Assembly: GCA_034336665.1 (NCBI GenBank)
Contig: CM067568.1
Location: 44,744,770-44,808,769, forward strand
From: Luscinia megarhynchos
Lineage: Eukaryota > Chordata > Aves > Passeriformes > Turdidae
Direction of reading: 5' to 3'
Length of the DNA stretch: 64,000 nt
The translations under genes were made by a program, and so were the position numbers. Positions 23,401 through 36,218 of the stretch are shown piece after piece; the stretch's first letter is position 1; every line of letters starts with the position of its first letter. Below the pieces are notes generated by a model. It was not told where the DNA came from, did not search any database, and saw nothing but the letters and a program-made list of their open reading frames with translations.

Positions 23401-26400
23401 ACTAAATTTCTTCTGTGAGAAGGAATTCTGTAAAAGCCCTCGAAATCATAAAAGTGTTTTGTTGAGATGCTTTCAAATTTTCTTTTAATTAGCAGCAATA
23501 TTTTATTTAGAAATTTTCCTTACTGTTTTGTAGGTTCAAACAAAACATTCTGGGTCCTTTTTCTGCTTCTTTGAATTGATAAAAGAAATTCCCCCGCATT
23601 TTTGATAGCACAAAATGTCTGTGTTATTTGATTGTGACTGACCTGAATTCCCAACATAGACTCAATTTTGTTTTTTTTTAATGTAAAAGAATCAAAGCAT
23701 CAATTATTAGCACTTCTCACAGTGCATCTTACTTGTTTATTTCACAGTAGAAACAATACTTTCCTTTGCTTCATTACATCTTATTTTATACAACCTTCCT
23801 ACTTTGCCCTGACAATTCCTCTGCCTCCTCTGGCTGTCCTCACCTCTCCAGGCCTTTCTATTGTATCCTTCTGCTCTATATAGGTCACTACTGCACTTCC
23901 CTGAAGCCTCCCCTTGTCGTTTCTGAAATGAGATGCTTCATTAGCCACTCTCCAGTCTTCTGGCATTACTGACTCCTGCAGTCAGCTTGCAGACACCACT
24001 GCTAGTGGCTCTCTTCCCCTTCTTGCTGCTCACCCTACAGAAATAGTGCCAAAGACATCCATGAGTCAGAAACTCTGGGGAATGCCCATTAGTGTGTGAT
24101 GGGTTCTCTTGGGTGTGCTTCACGCTCTGGATCCTGTGGAACCTCATTATGTTTCTTTTCTATTTAGATGCTGGACATTGCTAATATTTGAGGAGAACAG
24201 ATGCAAGGTTTCAACATTTTTTAAAATTCTTTACATTGCTGTGTTTTGGGGTAGAGGGAAGAGATTTGCAAATGAGAAGCAGCTCTATGCTTCCAGCTCA
24301 AATGGCTCTTATTTTGCTCTAAGAAAAACTAAATGAAGAGGAAGAGAATTATGTACATGAGTGTGTGTGGCTCCCTGCCCCCTGCCCCAGGAGCACTGAA
24401 AACAAACAAGGCACTTGTGCTGGGAAGAGGCAAGGCCAAGGTAGGACACAGGGAGAACAAAGCTTGTTCCAGAGCTCTGCACACAAAAAGGCTGGCAGCA
24501 TCTCCCCTGTCTGCAGGAGGGTCTCCATGCAGCTAATCCCTGTGTCCTGAGCTGCCATCTGGAGCGTGCCACGAGCAGCCAGAGCAGCAGAGCAGAGGTG
24601 CTGAGAGCTGCAGTGAGCCCGGCAGTGCAGCCAGGGGCTGCTCCGGCTCCCGCACTCCTGGAGCCCAGCACACAAAATGCTCCCAGCGAGGGCAGCTGCC
24701 CTTTGGGACAGGTCTCCTGCAGATAAAAGCCTCAGTTGTATCAGCAGTATTTCCCTCACAAAACGTAGAGTGGGATGGCCACAGAACACTGCCTGGGGCA
24801 CCACCAGCACCCCGTGCCTGGGAGCCTTTTCAGAGAGCAGAGAAAGAACAACAAGAGGCAAAAAATGCTGAAATCCAGTGAGAGGATGCTTGGTCCCCAC
24901 TGTGCTAGGAATGAAGGCCAGGCAAAGGCCATGTGGCAGCTGGGGGCCCTGTTACCCACCCCACAGTGCACACTGCTCCCCACCACACACAGTCTCTGAC
25001 CACTGCTCATTTCACACAGCAGCATCCTGGCACTCCCTGTCACCCCAGGTGCTGGCCCAGGGCCCCTGGCAGAGCCCCAGCAGCTCATCTGAGAGCCCCA
25101 TGGTGCTCCCCCATCTCTGTGGAATGAGGGGGGCATGCCCCCATCTAGGCATCAGGGGGTCCACATTGCTTTTCCACCCTCCAGCAGCCACAAGGCTTTT
25201 GGTGGGGGTAGGGGTCATGTGCAGGCTCTTTACAGCTATTGCTGTTTCTGCCTCTGCTGGGGTTTGTCTCTCCTGTCCTTTCCTGTCTTCATCAGCATCC
25301 TAATTGTGCCCAGCTCTCTTTTATGGTAGACTTGTGTAGGCATGTGCAAATTTCCTGACTCCTGGAAAAGCTCTCTATTGGGAAAGTTGAAAAAAGGATC
25401 CAAAAGTGCAGCCAAGCCCTGAAAGCTGTAACCATGCAGGAGTATTTTTCTCCCATTTTTAGGCTCTTTACTGGGCTGTCAGAGTAGCAACAGCTCCTGG
25501 CATTGGGGGTGCTTTCCACCCAGTGATCTCAAAGTTGTCTGCTGAGAGCCATAGACTCTCACTAATCACACTCCAGGGACACAGGGAAGGAAGAGGAGAG
25601 ACGTGACATGATCTCCTGCCTTGCTCCTGTCTCTCCCAACAGCTGCAATTTCTCAGCACCTTGAGACTAGAGCCCTCGTGTCACACAAGAAATAGAAAAT
25701 CATCCATTAATCCTCCTTCTGTTTTTCCCCCAGGAGCTGCTGTGCTTGCTCAGGCAGGGATGCATTTGCTCAGAAAGGCAAGTGCTGCTATTGGCAGTGA
25801 ACAGCCTCTCTGTCCCTCTCTGGAGGGCTGTCCCCATGGGGAGGCAGCAACAGCCTCCTGCTTTGATGTCCATCAGTGGTAAAGTGGCAGATGGGTCACC
25901 CACTGCTCCAGAACCGAAGCACCAACCCCCTCTGTTGACATTAACCTCAATTTTGAAAGGTGCAACTTCTGTTTGTAAAGAAAAAGAGAGAAAAGGCAAA
26001 GGTTTGGGTCATGTGTTTCCCTGCCTCTCCATCCAGTGGCTTTGATCCATTTTGGGCTTTGGTCCAACAGCTCATTAAAAGAAAAGTACAGCCAAGTATT
26101 ACTCTGAAAGAGAAGAAAAAATGGCTCATCCATCAGGAGAAAGACAAACAGTGTCAGATAAGGGTTGCTAATTTGTCTCCCTAGGGGGATCTGCTTATTT
26201 TTAACCAGAAGGGTGTTTTTCCACAGAGGAATGCTGACTCAGCCTCTTTCTTACCCTGGGCTTCTCCCTTTCCTGGCAAGATCCCAGTGCAGACATCCCC
26301 TTGCCTTGCTGATATCTGAAGTGCTGTATGGGCACTGCTTGGGAAAGAAACCAATGCATGGATGGCATCTAGGAGTCCCCTGCAACACCTGAAATGTGAC

Positions 26401-26494
26401 AAATAGATGCATCCTGTAACAGCAGCATGGTGGCACAGAAGGAAACTCAAAAGAGAGAAAATAGTCTGAACCTTAATTTTATTGTTCTGTTAGT
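20446..26494. other. intergenic DNA, GC-rich in its second half, no gene recognised
   Basis: From about 22.0 to 25.3 kb the sequence is clearly richer in G+C than the rest of the window, and open frames therefore pile up on both strands. The longest (minus strand, 24349-24900, 183 codons) is rich in Cys, Leu and Ala and shows no domain, signal or family wording. A small CpG-richer patch at about 24555-24700 is noted as a finding. No CR1 or other named repeat was seen here. Confidence 0.5.
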
Positions 26495-26861
26495 CTGGAG
26501 AAAAGAATGCTGAGGGAAAACCTTATTGTTCTCTACAACCACCTGAAAGGAGGTTGTGGTCAGGTGGGGTCAGTCTCTCCTCCCAAGTAACAGGAGATAG
26601 GATAAGAGAAAATGGCCTCAAGTTGTGCCAGGGGAAATTTACATTGGGTATTAGGATAAATTTCTTCCCAGAAAAAGTTGCCAAGCGCTGGAACTGGCTG
26701 CCCAGGAAAGTGGTAGGGTTGTCATCCCTGGAGGTATTTAAAAGATCAAGGTGTGGCACTTAGGGACATGATTTACTGGTGGTCTTGGTAGTGTTAGGTT
26801 AACTGTTGGACTCAATGACCTTAAGGATCTTTTCCAACTGAAATGATTCTGTGATTCTGTA
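26495..26861 (+). mobile_element. CR1 LINE 3' end, plus strand, relatively young
   Basis: This is the CR1 3' region on the plus strand and nearly continuous. It runs from 'ccttattgttctctacaacc' (about 26521), through 'aggataaatttcttccc' (about 26652) and 'ctggaactggctgcccagga' (about 26687) and 'tccctggaggtatttaaaag' (about 26726), to 'ggactcaatgacctta' (about 26808). It ends with the diagnostic tail 'gattctgtgattctgta' at about 26845-26861. It is strongly 5'-truncated and holds only the end of the element, so no coding capacity is expected. Its better preservation than the 20.2-kb copy suggests later insertion. Confidence 0.93.
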
Positions 26862-27573
26862 AGACCCAAATACAGAAAAATAATGCATGTTTTAAAAAAA
26901 AAACCAAACATTTTTCAAGACAAAACTAGGTACATCACTGGTATTAGCCCAATACTCGCAGGGCAAGGACTGTAGAGAAAGCTAGATGAAGATGCAAATG
27001 TTGCATGGCGACAAGGAATTTTTTTTTGTGTCTGTAAAAGTCATTCAAAAGCCTTTTGAGAGGAGATTACTGAAAGTGTTGGTTTGCAGTGTTGCTAGGA
27101 GCACTAGGAATCTGACAGAAAAGTAGAGGAAAGGTGATGTATTAATATTTAAAATATATAAATGAGATGTCCTTTCATGACTTTTGGGTCCAGGCAAAGT
27201 AATGGAAGACCTGAATGGAATTATTTATTAAAAATGAAGAAGAGGGGGTTAATAAACACCAAACCCTGTCAAAGTAATTGGAGTCCCTTTATTTGCTGAG
27301 ATAATGTTTGCTGCTTAAAGGTAAAAATACTTGTTTGTTTAAATTTAGTTTTGAGCTGGGGATTTTCTTTGAGAAAACACAGTGTTTTGATTAAAAAACC
27401 CAAAATGATACATAATTCAAAGTGGAGCATGTTCAGTGGGTTGGAAAGTGACTCACAGAGCTCCTGTGAAACCATAACAGGAATTGTTGTTCTGGCAGGC
27501 CTGTTTCAGTTGGGTCACCTGCAGGAGGAGGAATCTGGCCTCATCTCCTGCACTAGCTGTGCATGTGCTCTGC

Positions 27574-27606
27574 CTGTGTGTATTTGTGTGTGTGTATGTG
27601 CATGTA
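27574..27606. repeat. short interrupted (TG)n tract
   Basis: TG units with TATT and TATG interruptions. It is an old microsatellite of about 33 bases. Confidence 0.8.
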
Positions 27607-29762
27607 TCTCTTTCTCTGGTGGGTTTGCCTCTGTGTACAGGGACTGTTCCTTGATCCCACATCTTTAATGGCTTTTATCAATAGTCTGAAGGGCATCAAC
27701 CTGACCCCTGTGCTGATCACATCTGCAGGTAATATAAAAGTTGGAACCTGGTGGAGGAGGAGGATATTTGCTTACTGCTACAGTGCATCTAAGACTGCTT
27801 GGCAGGATGAGCACAACAGGAAAGCTCTGCTTGGGGAATGCACTGGAAGCCCTGGCCCACTGAGGAAGCTTTGCCTCTGCTTAAATCAAATTCTCTCCCA
27901 GGGCTCCCATCAGGAACACAGCATTGTAGGGCTCTCAGTCTGGCAGCTGAGAGCACAGGAACAGCTAAAGCAGGGAGGGTCCATCTCAACAAATTCAGCC
28001 TGGAAATAAAGTCCAGGTTTTCCACAGCAAGGGGAATTCTCCTTGCCATGACTTGCCAAAGGCTGTGGTCACTGGGCACACAACATCACAATAAGGTGTT
28101 TTCCCAAAGGCTGTGCCCCAGTTCAGCTGGAGTTGATTTGAGGAAAGCCTCTGGTCTCTAGTGGTAGTTTTCATGTCCTTTTCATCTGAGAACTCCATAC
28201 AATTTTTGCCACTGAAAATGTAGATCCCTTAGAAATGTCATTTATGTAGATTGTAATATAGCTGTTACTGAAGTTGCTTTATTGAAGTTGACCTGTTCAT
28301 TCATCTTTTCTATATGTTAGAAGATGGTGTGCATGGGAACAGTAGGTCAGCTGTCACAGACTAACCCTGGCAGTCCTGCTTAGCTCATCCAAAAACTGGT
28401 ACTTGCACCAACTCATTCTCCAGAGAAAGATATATCCTCTAGTACAGCGTTAGTCAACAGTCTCCTGTGCTTCAGCAGTTGCTATTTTTAAGTCATTGGA
28501 AGGAGGGCTGCTTTAAGAAATACCATTTGAATCATAGAAAGAATTGAACAGGGGTCGAATCTCACTGTCCTGAGTAGGAAGTTGCACTCCCACTTCCTTC
28601 CTTCCTCTTTCCAGAAGTGTTCAGTAATCATCTCCTCCAGTCTTTTTGTCACTGAGCTGCCCTGGGGACTGAAACCTGCCCCAGCACCCTTAGGAACCTG
28701 TGAAACACTCCCTAAAATGGCCTGTCCCAAACCCCACTAGCTGCATCTTTTGGTGAAGCTACAGGGCATCACTGAGATTTTTTGTGAAATCTTGGATACT
28801 CAGCCTTATCCCATCTCTGTGTGTCATGGCTCCTGGAGAGGGGAGAAATGAAGTGCCCCCAGCTGTGGGAGGCTGGGCTGAGAGGTGCTGTGGAGCTCCA
28901 CAGCTCTGCCCTGCCATTGGCATCTCTTCCTACTGGGCCACCACGCCTGAGCAATGGCCACTTGACCACCTCTAATTATTTACTGGGTTTGCTGCAAGTT
29001 GAGTGTTTACTGCTTAATAAATTGATGCATAACACAAGGAACTATGATTTAATTCCATTCTGCAAATAGGAAAAGTTTAGGCCTGTTCCTGTAAGTGACA
29101 CCCCTGAGGGCTGTGGCAGAGAAATGTGCTAATTCTAGGGTTACCCAGGAGGAAAGGGCTGAGGATCCATTCATCCTAGCACAGCTGGGTGTGTGCAGGC
29201 TTCACCAGCAGCTCTGGGGGCGGCGCTTCCTCTCCCCAGCACAGAGGAAAGAAGCTGTGGTGCTAACACAGGCTGGAAGGCAGAGCTGGCAGGAGCTGCA
29301 GGGAGGATGTGACTCCACATGTGTCACCAGAGTGGGGCCAGCAGCTGTGCCAAGGCAGTTTCCAGTGGTGATTGCCACTGAGCCAGCAGAGAGAGGGTTT
29401 GAGGCTTGGAAGTTGTGGCTGGCTAAGGAGAGACCCTGAATGAGGAGAAAGGGCTCAGCTGCCATGGTCACAACAAAGCCACTGCTGGACCTGCACTACC
29501 CAGTCCAGGTGGGGTGGAAAGACAGGAGGTGGAGCTTTCTGGTTGATTTAGAGGACACCTGCACACCCCACTCTGTAAATGTGTGACTTTATTGCCTTGA
29601 ATGTGGCAGTGCCCCTGACAGAGTTTTTTGGTTATCAGACTCAATTCCTTGTGTGTTACCCTTCATACAAGGTTCCCAAAGCTGTCTGCTGTCCTTGGCT
29701 AAACTGGTGAACTGCTGCCTTCCAGAAGTATGTAGATAATAAGGAATGAGTTTCATGTGATT

Positions 29763-29782
29763 TTATATATATATATATATAT
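29763..29782. repeat. (TA)n run
   Basis: About ten uninterrupted TA units. Confidence 0.9.
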
Positions 29783-30480
29783 GTAAATTTAAAACATGTT
29801 AATTTTTTACACACTGAAACACCACTGGCTGTCTAAACTGATGTGAAAAGGCAACAAAACCGGATTTTCCTTCTTCTGTTTGCAGGACACATTTACCCAA
29901 GGCTATCAGGGAGCTTTGATAAGACTAGCTGCAGATCTTCATTCTTTCTTAGTTATAGGTGACTTTGTGTTCCTCCTGTCCTGCTGAGCCCCACACGTGG
30001 TGAGCTGACAGCCCTGGTGCTGCAGCCTCTCAGGCACAGCAAGGACAGCAGACAGCTGGGAAATGGGGTGGTTCTGGGCAAATGCTGGCAGCCCCTTGCT
30101 GTGCCCATGGCAGCAGCACATCCTCTGGGCTCTGGCTGCTCCCAACAGTTTGCCTGCACAGAGGCACTGGTGCCCAAGTGAAGCAACTCATCCCACTGCA
30201 ACGGAGGCAGTGTGGGTTTGTTTAGTTGTGCTGTTTGCTGGATTAATTTTTATTTTCACTGTGACAGCTTTTACATGGAGAAGTCAACTCTCCTCCTAGC
30301 TAAACCTTTCTATTATCCTATTGAATTACAAAAGGAAAGTAGAAATACTATGAAACACTATTGTTGTCTGCAAATGTCTATATGTCTGGTGAATGTGTTA
30401 TTAGGAGAGGAGGCTCTAAATTCTTATTTTGAAGGAAATTTAAAATCCAGAGGACACTTGCAGTCCTTCTTCTGAAAACC

Positions 30481-30498
30481 TTTTTTTTTTTTTTTTTT
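30481..30498. repeat. poly-T run (18 bases)
   Basis: Eighteen consecutive T. Read on the minus strand, it would be the poly-A tail of something lying at 30499 and beyond. That sequence has no AATAAA close to the tail and matches no gene or SINE that I know, so it is called a simple repeat. Confidence 0.85.
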
Positions 30499-32574
30499 CC
30501 ATTTCTAAGTGGTCTGATCTACCAAGTGGCCTCAGAGCAGGGGGCACACAGAGCTGCCACTGACCATCACTGAGTGCAGGCAATGGCCACTCTGCCTCTG
30601 GCAGCTGGATGTCTCTGCAAGGGGATTACAACAATTTTGTCATTCTTTAAGTTTCTACATGTGATAGGGTCTTCCATAATCAGTAAGCAATTAGCAAGCT
30701 AGTATCTAGAAAAGGTGTAAGAGACAGAATTCTCAAACCAGGTTTCACTGTAGTTTTAATCAGAAATATCCCTTCTTGCTGCTGTTGTGCTCAATTTTGT
30801 CTAAGCAGGATTAGTTTGTGACCAGAGGGCAGCTCATCTGCGAGCCCAGGTAATCTTTTGAAATGCATTTCTGAGGAGACCTCATTATTTTGCCAAATGA
30901 CACTGAGATGGCCTAAAACACCAGTGTTTCAGGGCAGCCTTGGGCAGCCAGGCATTGCTGTCAGCCAGCAGATGATTTTCCTAACAGTGTCTTGAGCAGG
31001 GCAGCAGGGAGGAAGAAGAGGGACAGAATTTGTGGATGCAGGTGGAAATGGGGCAGGATCAGTGCAGGATGTGTTGCTGCATTGCTGCAAATCTTTGGCC
31101 ACCAGAGTGGCCTGAGTTTGTAGACTTTATCAGGATGATGTGACATGACCCAGAAGATTTCACACAGAAAACTGAGAAGTGTTTCTGGTTTCCTCTTGCT
31201 GTTTCTCTGAGCCATTCATTGTTTTCACCACTATGGAGAAGTTAATCAGAAGCATGCAGCAGAAATGACTGCAGGGTGTAGTGAGTGGTGGGGCCTTACT
31301 GCCAAACTTCTCACCATAACAGGCAGGAGGTCCAGGCTGGGCATCTGAACATGGACAGCAAAGGGCAAGGCACGCTGCCTGTTGCTGCCTTGCCTTGACC
31401 CAAAGCCCTGGTGGCACAGAAAGACCTCCTGCAGCAGCTGGGATTGGGGAAGGAATGCTGTGGAGTGAGCCCCCAACGGGACACTGATGTTTCTGTACCC
31501 TGGAATGGCTTGGACACCATAATGTCCATGAAAGGCACCAAGACTGTGCATCAGCATGAAGGAGAATCAGTGGTGGGGTTGTTCATAGTCCAGTGCATCT
31601 CAAAGCACTGCATTTGTGAGGGCCTGAACATTGATTGTAGGGTGGTTTTCTCCTTGTAAAGAAGGGCACAATGTTTGTCTAAAAATAATGTCCAAATTCA
31701 GCCCAGAGTGAATTGCTCCAGAATATAGCTTTTGGCCAGACTACTCTGAATTGGACAACAGCATCTGGAAAGCTTCTGTGTCCCTTGACTGGCTAGAGAA
31801 AAAACTATGCTCGATCTTGGCAAATATCCCAGCTTTTTTCAAGGCTCAGAATGCTTCTCTCCTTTTTGACCTCGCTGCTGTTGGACTTTACTCCAGCCAG
31901 AGTTTATTGCAACAAACTGAAAGCAGCTGGCAGCTGAGTTCAGTACATGCAGAAATAAGGTGGCTGATTCTTTTTCCAGAAAGGCACAGAAGTGAGGCTT
32001 TGTCCAGGCAAGCACAGCCCACAAAAGGTATGAAGCAGAGCAGATTTCATCAGTTCAGCTCACAGAGACTGCCCTTCCTAGGAGGAAAAAGCATCATTAT
32101 GCACAATAAATCTGCATTTTCCCTGTAGACCAGGAGACCTGTCTGCCACAGACCCAAGCAGGCTGATGTAGGAACTTCCAATAGCAACAGGCCACCTCAT
32201 TTACTCTTTCAGGGAACTCAGTTCCTCCCTTGAAACACTGGAGTTAGTCATCATTACCTTATTAGCCCACTCCTCCATGACACAGTATTTTTAACTACCA
32301 TTGTAGTGCTTCATGGCATTTATCCCACTGGAAGGCAAAGGAGCAGCATTAGTTTCAAAGGGAAGTGCAAGTGTGGATAGAAAATGCCTCCTCTATCCAT
32401 GTGTGGCAAAGCCAGCTGCTGGTCTGGAGCTGGCCCTTGGCTTGGGCAGAGGGAGGGGAATCCTGCAGTTCATTTGTGGGGCATGGAAGGGCAGAGCCAG
32501 CCCCTCTGCAGACAGACACGAGCAGGGTGTCCATTTTCCAGCACAGCTCTGCCAGTGCTGAGACAGATGGGTGC

Positions 32575-32616
32575 AGAGACTCTGCAGTTGACTCCAGAGA
32601 CTCTGCAGTTGAGTCT
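32575..32616. repeat. two tandem copies of a 21-nt unit
   Basis: The unit starting agagactctgcagttga occurs at 32575-32595 and again directly at 32596-32616. The copies differ only in the last few bases (ctcc against gtct). It is a minimal minisatellite in non-coding DNA. Confidence 0.85.
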
Positions 32617-34598
32617 GCACTGCTGAGATTTGCCCGGGTTCTCACACCTCCTGCCTGTGTCCTGAGAAGTGTGAAAATCTGATTTCCTGACTGTTTCCTA
32701 TCTGGCTCCCAGCCCGAGGGGGTGAATCACAGTGCCACCGTCCTGCAGCCAGGCTTGCCCTCAGCTGATCACTCCTTGCCAACACAAAGTCAGTGCAGCA
32801 GGACGGTTCCTTCAATCCACCTCCTAACATCCTTCATTCTCTGGGCTGGTGTAGTCCCTGCCCTGCTGCTGACCCAGTCAGGAAACCTGCAGAGGACAAT
32901 CCAAAGCTCCTGGGTGCTCAAAATTAAGCAGGATTTTCACTGCATGCTAGGGAGTGTTGACTCACACAAGTTGCATACCTACACCTAAATAAATTGAAGA
33001 ACCTTCTTCACATCAAAAAGACCACCCATTTTATCTGACATGGCCTCCCCTTCTTACCCCCAGCCACTACTTGCTCCCAGATCTGTGTATCCACTTAGAC
33101 ACACAGGCTTTCAATTGTGTGGGGCTTTTAAATTTTAAGTGAAATTTGAATTTGAGAGAGAACAAAATGAGCTCCAAGTACCAGAATGTGATAGCTCTGG
33201 AATATTATGCAGCATTAATCTCAGCAGTGAGTGGGAGCAAGACACTGAGGGATGCACAGCCTGAGAAAACCAGGGAGGCTCAGTAAGTAGCAGGAGCAGA
33301 TAAAAGCAGACAGTTTGGAAGATTTTTTTGGAAGAGAAATATCAGTGTAAAGAAGGCAGACAGGAGAGAGACAACCCAGGCCACTTCCAGGGCAGACCTT
33401 TCAGTGAGTGCCAGCAGTTCTGTGGAATTGTTTTATGAGTTCCTCTAATCTCCAGGCTCTTGGAAAACTATTGTCTAGTGCCTGATCTAACAGGAAGTAC
33501 AACTGCTCAAAACAGGGAGCACATCCAAGAAGAAAAAGGAAAAGCAAAAAATTAAATTCAGAGGTTAGCTTTTCCTATTTTTAGCTTTTTTGCAAGTTAT
33601 CTGGAATGCATGCAACTTATTTTGGAAGATTTAGGAAGCAGAGCGTGTTGCCAGTTCTTTCAGTAGAAAAACCCAAATGTACTGCATCTCTTGTGACAGA
33701 TGATGAGCTGCAAAAGATACTTAAACAGGCAGAGTCGTTAAAGGAGGTTGGTTTTAGATGGCAGCAATAAAGATTTGTCTAGTAAAAGCTCCTGAATGTT
33801 AAAGAGAGACACAGAGAGCAGGACAGAGACCCAACACATGGGGTCCTGCAGATGGGGTCACAGATTGTGCAGATCTCAGAAATTGTTGAATTGGGCCACA
33901 GCTGTACAGGTGTTCAGCATTTCCAAACTCTCCCATAAGAGGGAGGTTACACTGTATGCTTTGCAAAGATCCCCATAGATCTGGTGGGCATTTGGCAGCA
34001 GGAGGCTGGCCACTGATGGTGTGCCTGTGTTACAGGAGCCAGGTAAAAACACTGCCCAGGACCAGCTCCCTTTCCTGACCCCATTAAGCACCACTCTGTT
34101 CTCTGGCCTCACCCATCAAAGAGCTGCAGTCTGAGCTCCTCAGACAGCAATCCTGAAGCTTTCACTGAGCTCCCACTTTCATTTGAGGTCTGGCATCCTT
34201 GAAAGAGAACAGAAATTTAGCCCCAGCTTGTGGCTGAGCCTTGAGTTCCTTTTCTCTCACTTATTGCAGATACGAAGAATTCAGTTTTGCTTTCCTGTGA
34301 ACCACTGTGGCTTGCTGACTCCCACTGGGTTGCTCATGATGAATACACAAAAACCTCCCTCACCAAGCACAGCTATTCCTGGTGCACACAGGCTCCCTCT
34401 TCCTCACAGCTCCATTTACTGCCAAGGGCTTGTAAGCTCCCCAGTACATCAGGAGTAAAGCTGAGATGCCATTCCCTCCTGCCAGCTCTGGGAACATCAG
34501 GATCCTAGAGGTAAAGGCATCCAGGAGGCCATAACCAATAGATTTGTGTTGTGTTCATCCAGGAGGTTCTTACTCAGGTACTAATTGCTGATGAGACC

Positions 34599-34619
34599 AT
34601 ATATATATATATATATATG
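34599..34619. repeat. (AT)n run
   Basis: About ten uninterrupted AT units. Confidence 0.9.
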
Positions 34620-35096
34620 TAACACATTTTGTTTCTGATCACATAAACAAGTATTTTCCTGGCCATGGCACTGGCAGCCAAAATGTGATCAAAATTCAGC
34701 GAGCTGCCTCTTCTCCCTGGCAGTGAGCATTCCCACCGAGCCAGTGGAAGCAGTCACCATGGCCATGATCTGAACCAGAGCCTGAGCAATGAATTCTGCA
34801 AAGGAAGATGCAAACCTGGGGGAAGGACTGTTTTCATTGAAAGGTCTGCAGAGCTTGTTGCTCAGAGGACCCCGCTGCATCATTTCAGCAAGGAAAGGCA
34901 GTGCTGCCCCACAATGGACAAAAGGGATGCAATACCCCGAGGGTACTGCAGACTCCCAGCTTCAAGAGAGGACACGCTGGAAAAGAGGCAGCTACATCTC
35001 TGCTGATCCTGCCTGTACTCTCCAGAAACAACTCCTTCATTGTGTGCATAAGGGCTACTGCTGATCACCTGTGCCACCAGAAGGAGTTGCTGAGCC

Positions 35097-35249
35097 CTTC
35101 CTTCCTTCCTTCCTTCCTTCCTTCCTTCCTTCCTTCCTTCCTTCCCTTCCTTCCTTCCTTCCTTCCTTCCTTCCCTTCCCTTCCTTCCTTCCTTCCTTCC
35201 CTTCCTTCCTTCCTTCCTTCCTTCCTCCCTCCCTCCCTCCCTCCCTCCA
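35097..35249. repeat. long (TTCC)n / (TCCC)n polypyrimidine tract
   Basis: About 150 bases of pure pyrimidine on the plus strand. They are mainly TTCC tetramers with several TTCCC variants and end in a pure CCCT stretch (about 35225-35248). The minus strand is pure purine. Such mirror-like tracts can form triplex (H-DNA) and change length rapidly. Low-complexity open frames across it (Pro-Ser-Phe-Leu or Arg-Glu-Gly-Lys) are artefacts. Confidence 0.97.
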
Positions 35250-36188
35250 GCAAAGTGAGATGTGGGTGCTCCTGTGTACTCTGCTGCTCCCTTAGCTGAT
35301 CTCAGCCAGTTAAAGGGTCCAAGCCCATATCCCAGGTGGATGCTAATTTATTCAGGAGGGCTTGCTCCTTTGGCAGATGTTCTGCATTTCACTTCTTTGG
35401 ATATTCAGCTGTCAGCAGAGAGGGCAACATGCTGTTGAGGGCCTCCTGTAATGGCAGAGCATTGCAGAAAGCTGTTTGGAATGCTGGGCAGGGATGATAA
35501 TGCACCTCAGCACATGCTGTGCCAGTGGGAAGCTCCCCCCTTGCAGGCCTATGGAATCTCACTCCATTTATTAGGCAGGCTGATTGCTCTGATCTCCACT
35601 CAGAGACTTTTCACTACCAAGCTAGATGGAGAGTTTACAGTGTGCCAGGTGTGGCATACTTGCACCCTACAGGGCTAATGAAACTTAAGCTTTTTTTTTC
35701 CTAGAAGGTGGCTTAATTCACTTCTTGCATGTTCCTTGTTCAGTGATTCCTAGATCATCGTCTACCCACAGGCAGCCAGCACATGGGGATATTGTGCATT
35801 ATCTCCCTCAGGTAGCTGTCCATGGATATACAAATGTGGTCAAAGGTGATCAAAGGTGGTTGTTAGTGTCTTTCATCTTATCCTATAAAGTTGCTAGTTA
35901 GAGAATGAAAACTGTAAATACTGAGCATATTAAGGGCTAAGTGCTCTACTGATAGCAGTGAAACACTTGTGTGTGTAAGGAACAGTTGATATAGTTGAAG
36001 TACCAAAGTTGTAATTTAAATTTAATTTAAAAAGTTTCTTCAGGCTTCCTGGCTTGTGTTTCACCATGTGGTGGAGGCCTGTGATATTGGATTAGACAGT
36101 GCTAAGCAGCCTGGAGCATATATGTTGTCAGTAGATAAATCTAGATGCTGGTGGCATGAAGACTTTCTCAGTCCTACTACTCTCAGGA

Positions 36189-36218
36189 GCTCTGGCCATA
36201 GTGACATGCCATGTAATA
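36189..36218 (+). repeat. 30-nt dispersed direct repeat, copy 1
   Basis: It starts gctctggccatagtg and ends ccatgtaata. The second copy at 38025 differs at 3 of 30 positions, and the flanks are unrelated. Confidence 0.6.

Larger units (their letters stand above)
26862..35096. other. intergenic DNA with simple repeats, no gene recognised
   Basis: Unique sequence of mixed composition. It contains an interrupted TG tract (27574-27606), two TA runs (29763-29782 and 34599-34619), an 18-base T run (30481-30498) and a 21-nt tandem duplication (32575-32616). Open frames of 60 to 125 codons occur on both strands, but none has family wording or a supporting splice pair. Confidence 0.55.

Noticed and set aside
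24349..24900. A 183-codon open frame on the minus strand, among the longest in the window
   Set aside because: It lies in GC-rich DNA where stops are rare, overlaps open frames in other phases, is rich in Cys, Leu and Ala, and shows no domain, signal or splice support.
26554..26763. A plus-strand 69-codon frame starting MWSGGVSLSS
   Set aside because: It lies in the non-coding 3' region of a CR1 copy and does not represent CR1 protein.
30481..30620. Possible processed pseudogene tail (T18) on the minus strand
   Set aside because: No AATAAA near the tail, no gene-like sequence next to it and no clear flanking duplication.
35065..35299. Open frames on both strands rich in Pro-Ser-Phe-Leu or Arg-Glu-Gly-Lys
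   Set aside because: They are translations of the (TTCC)n tract.
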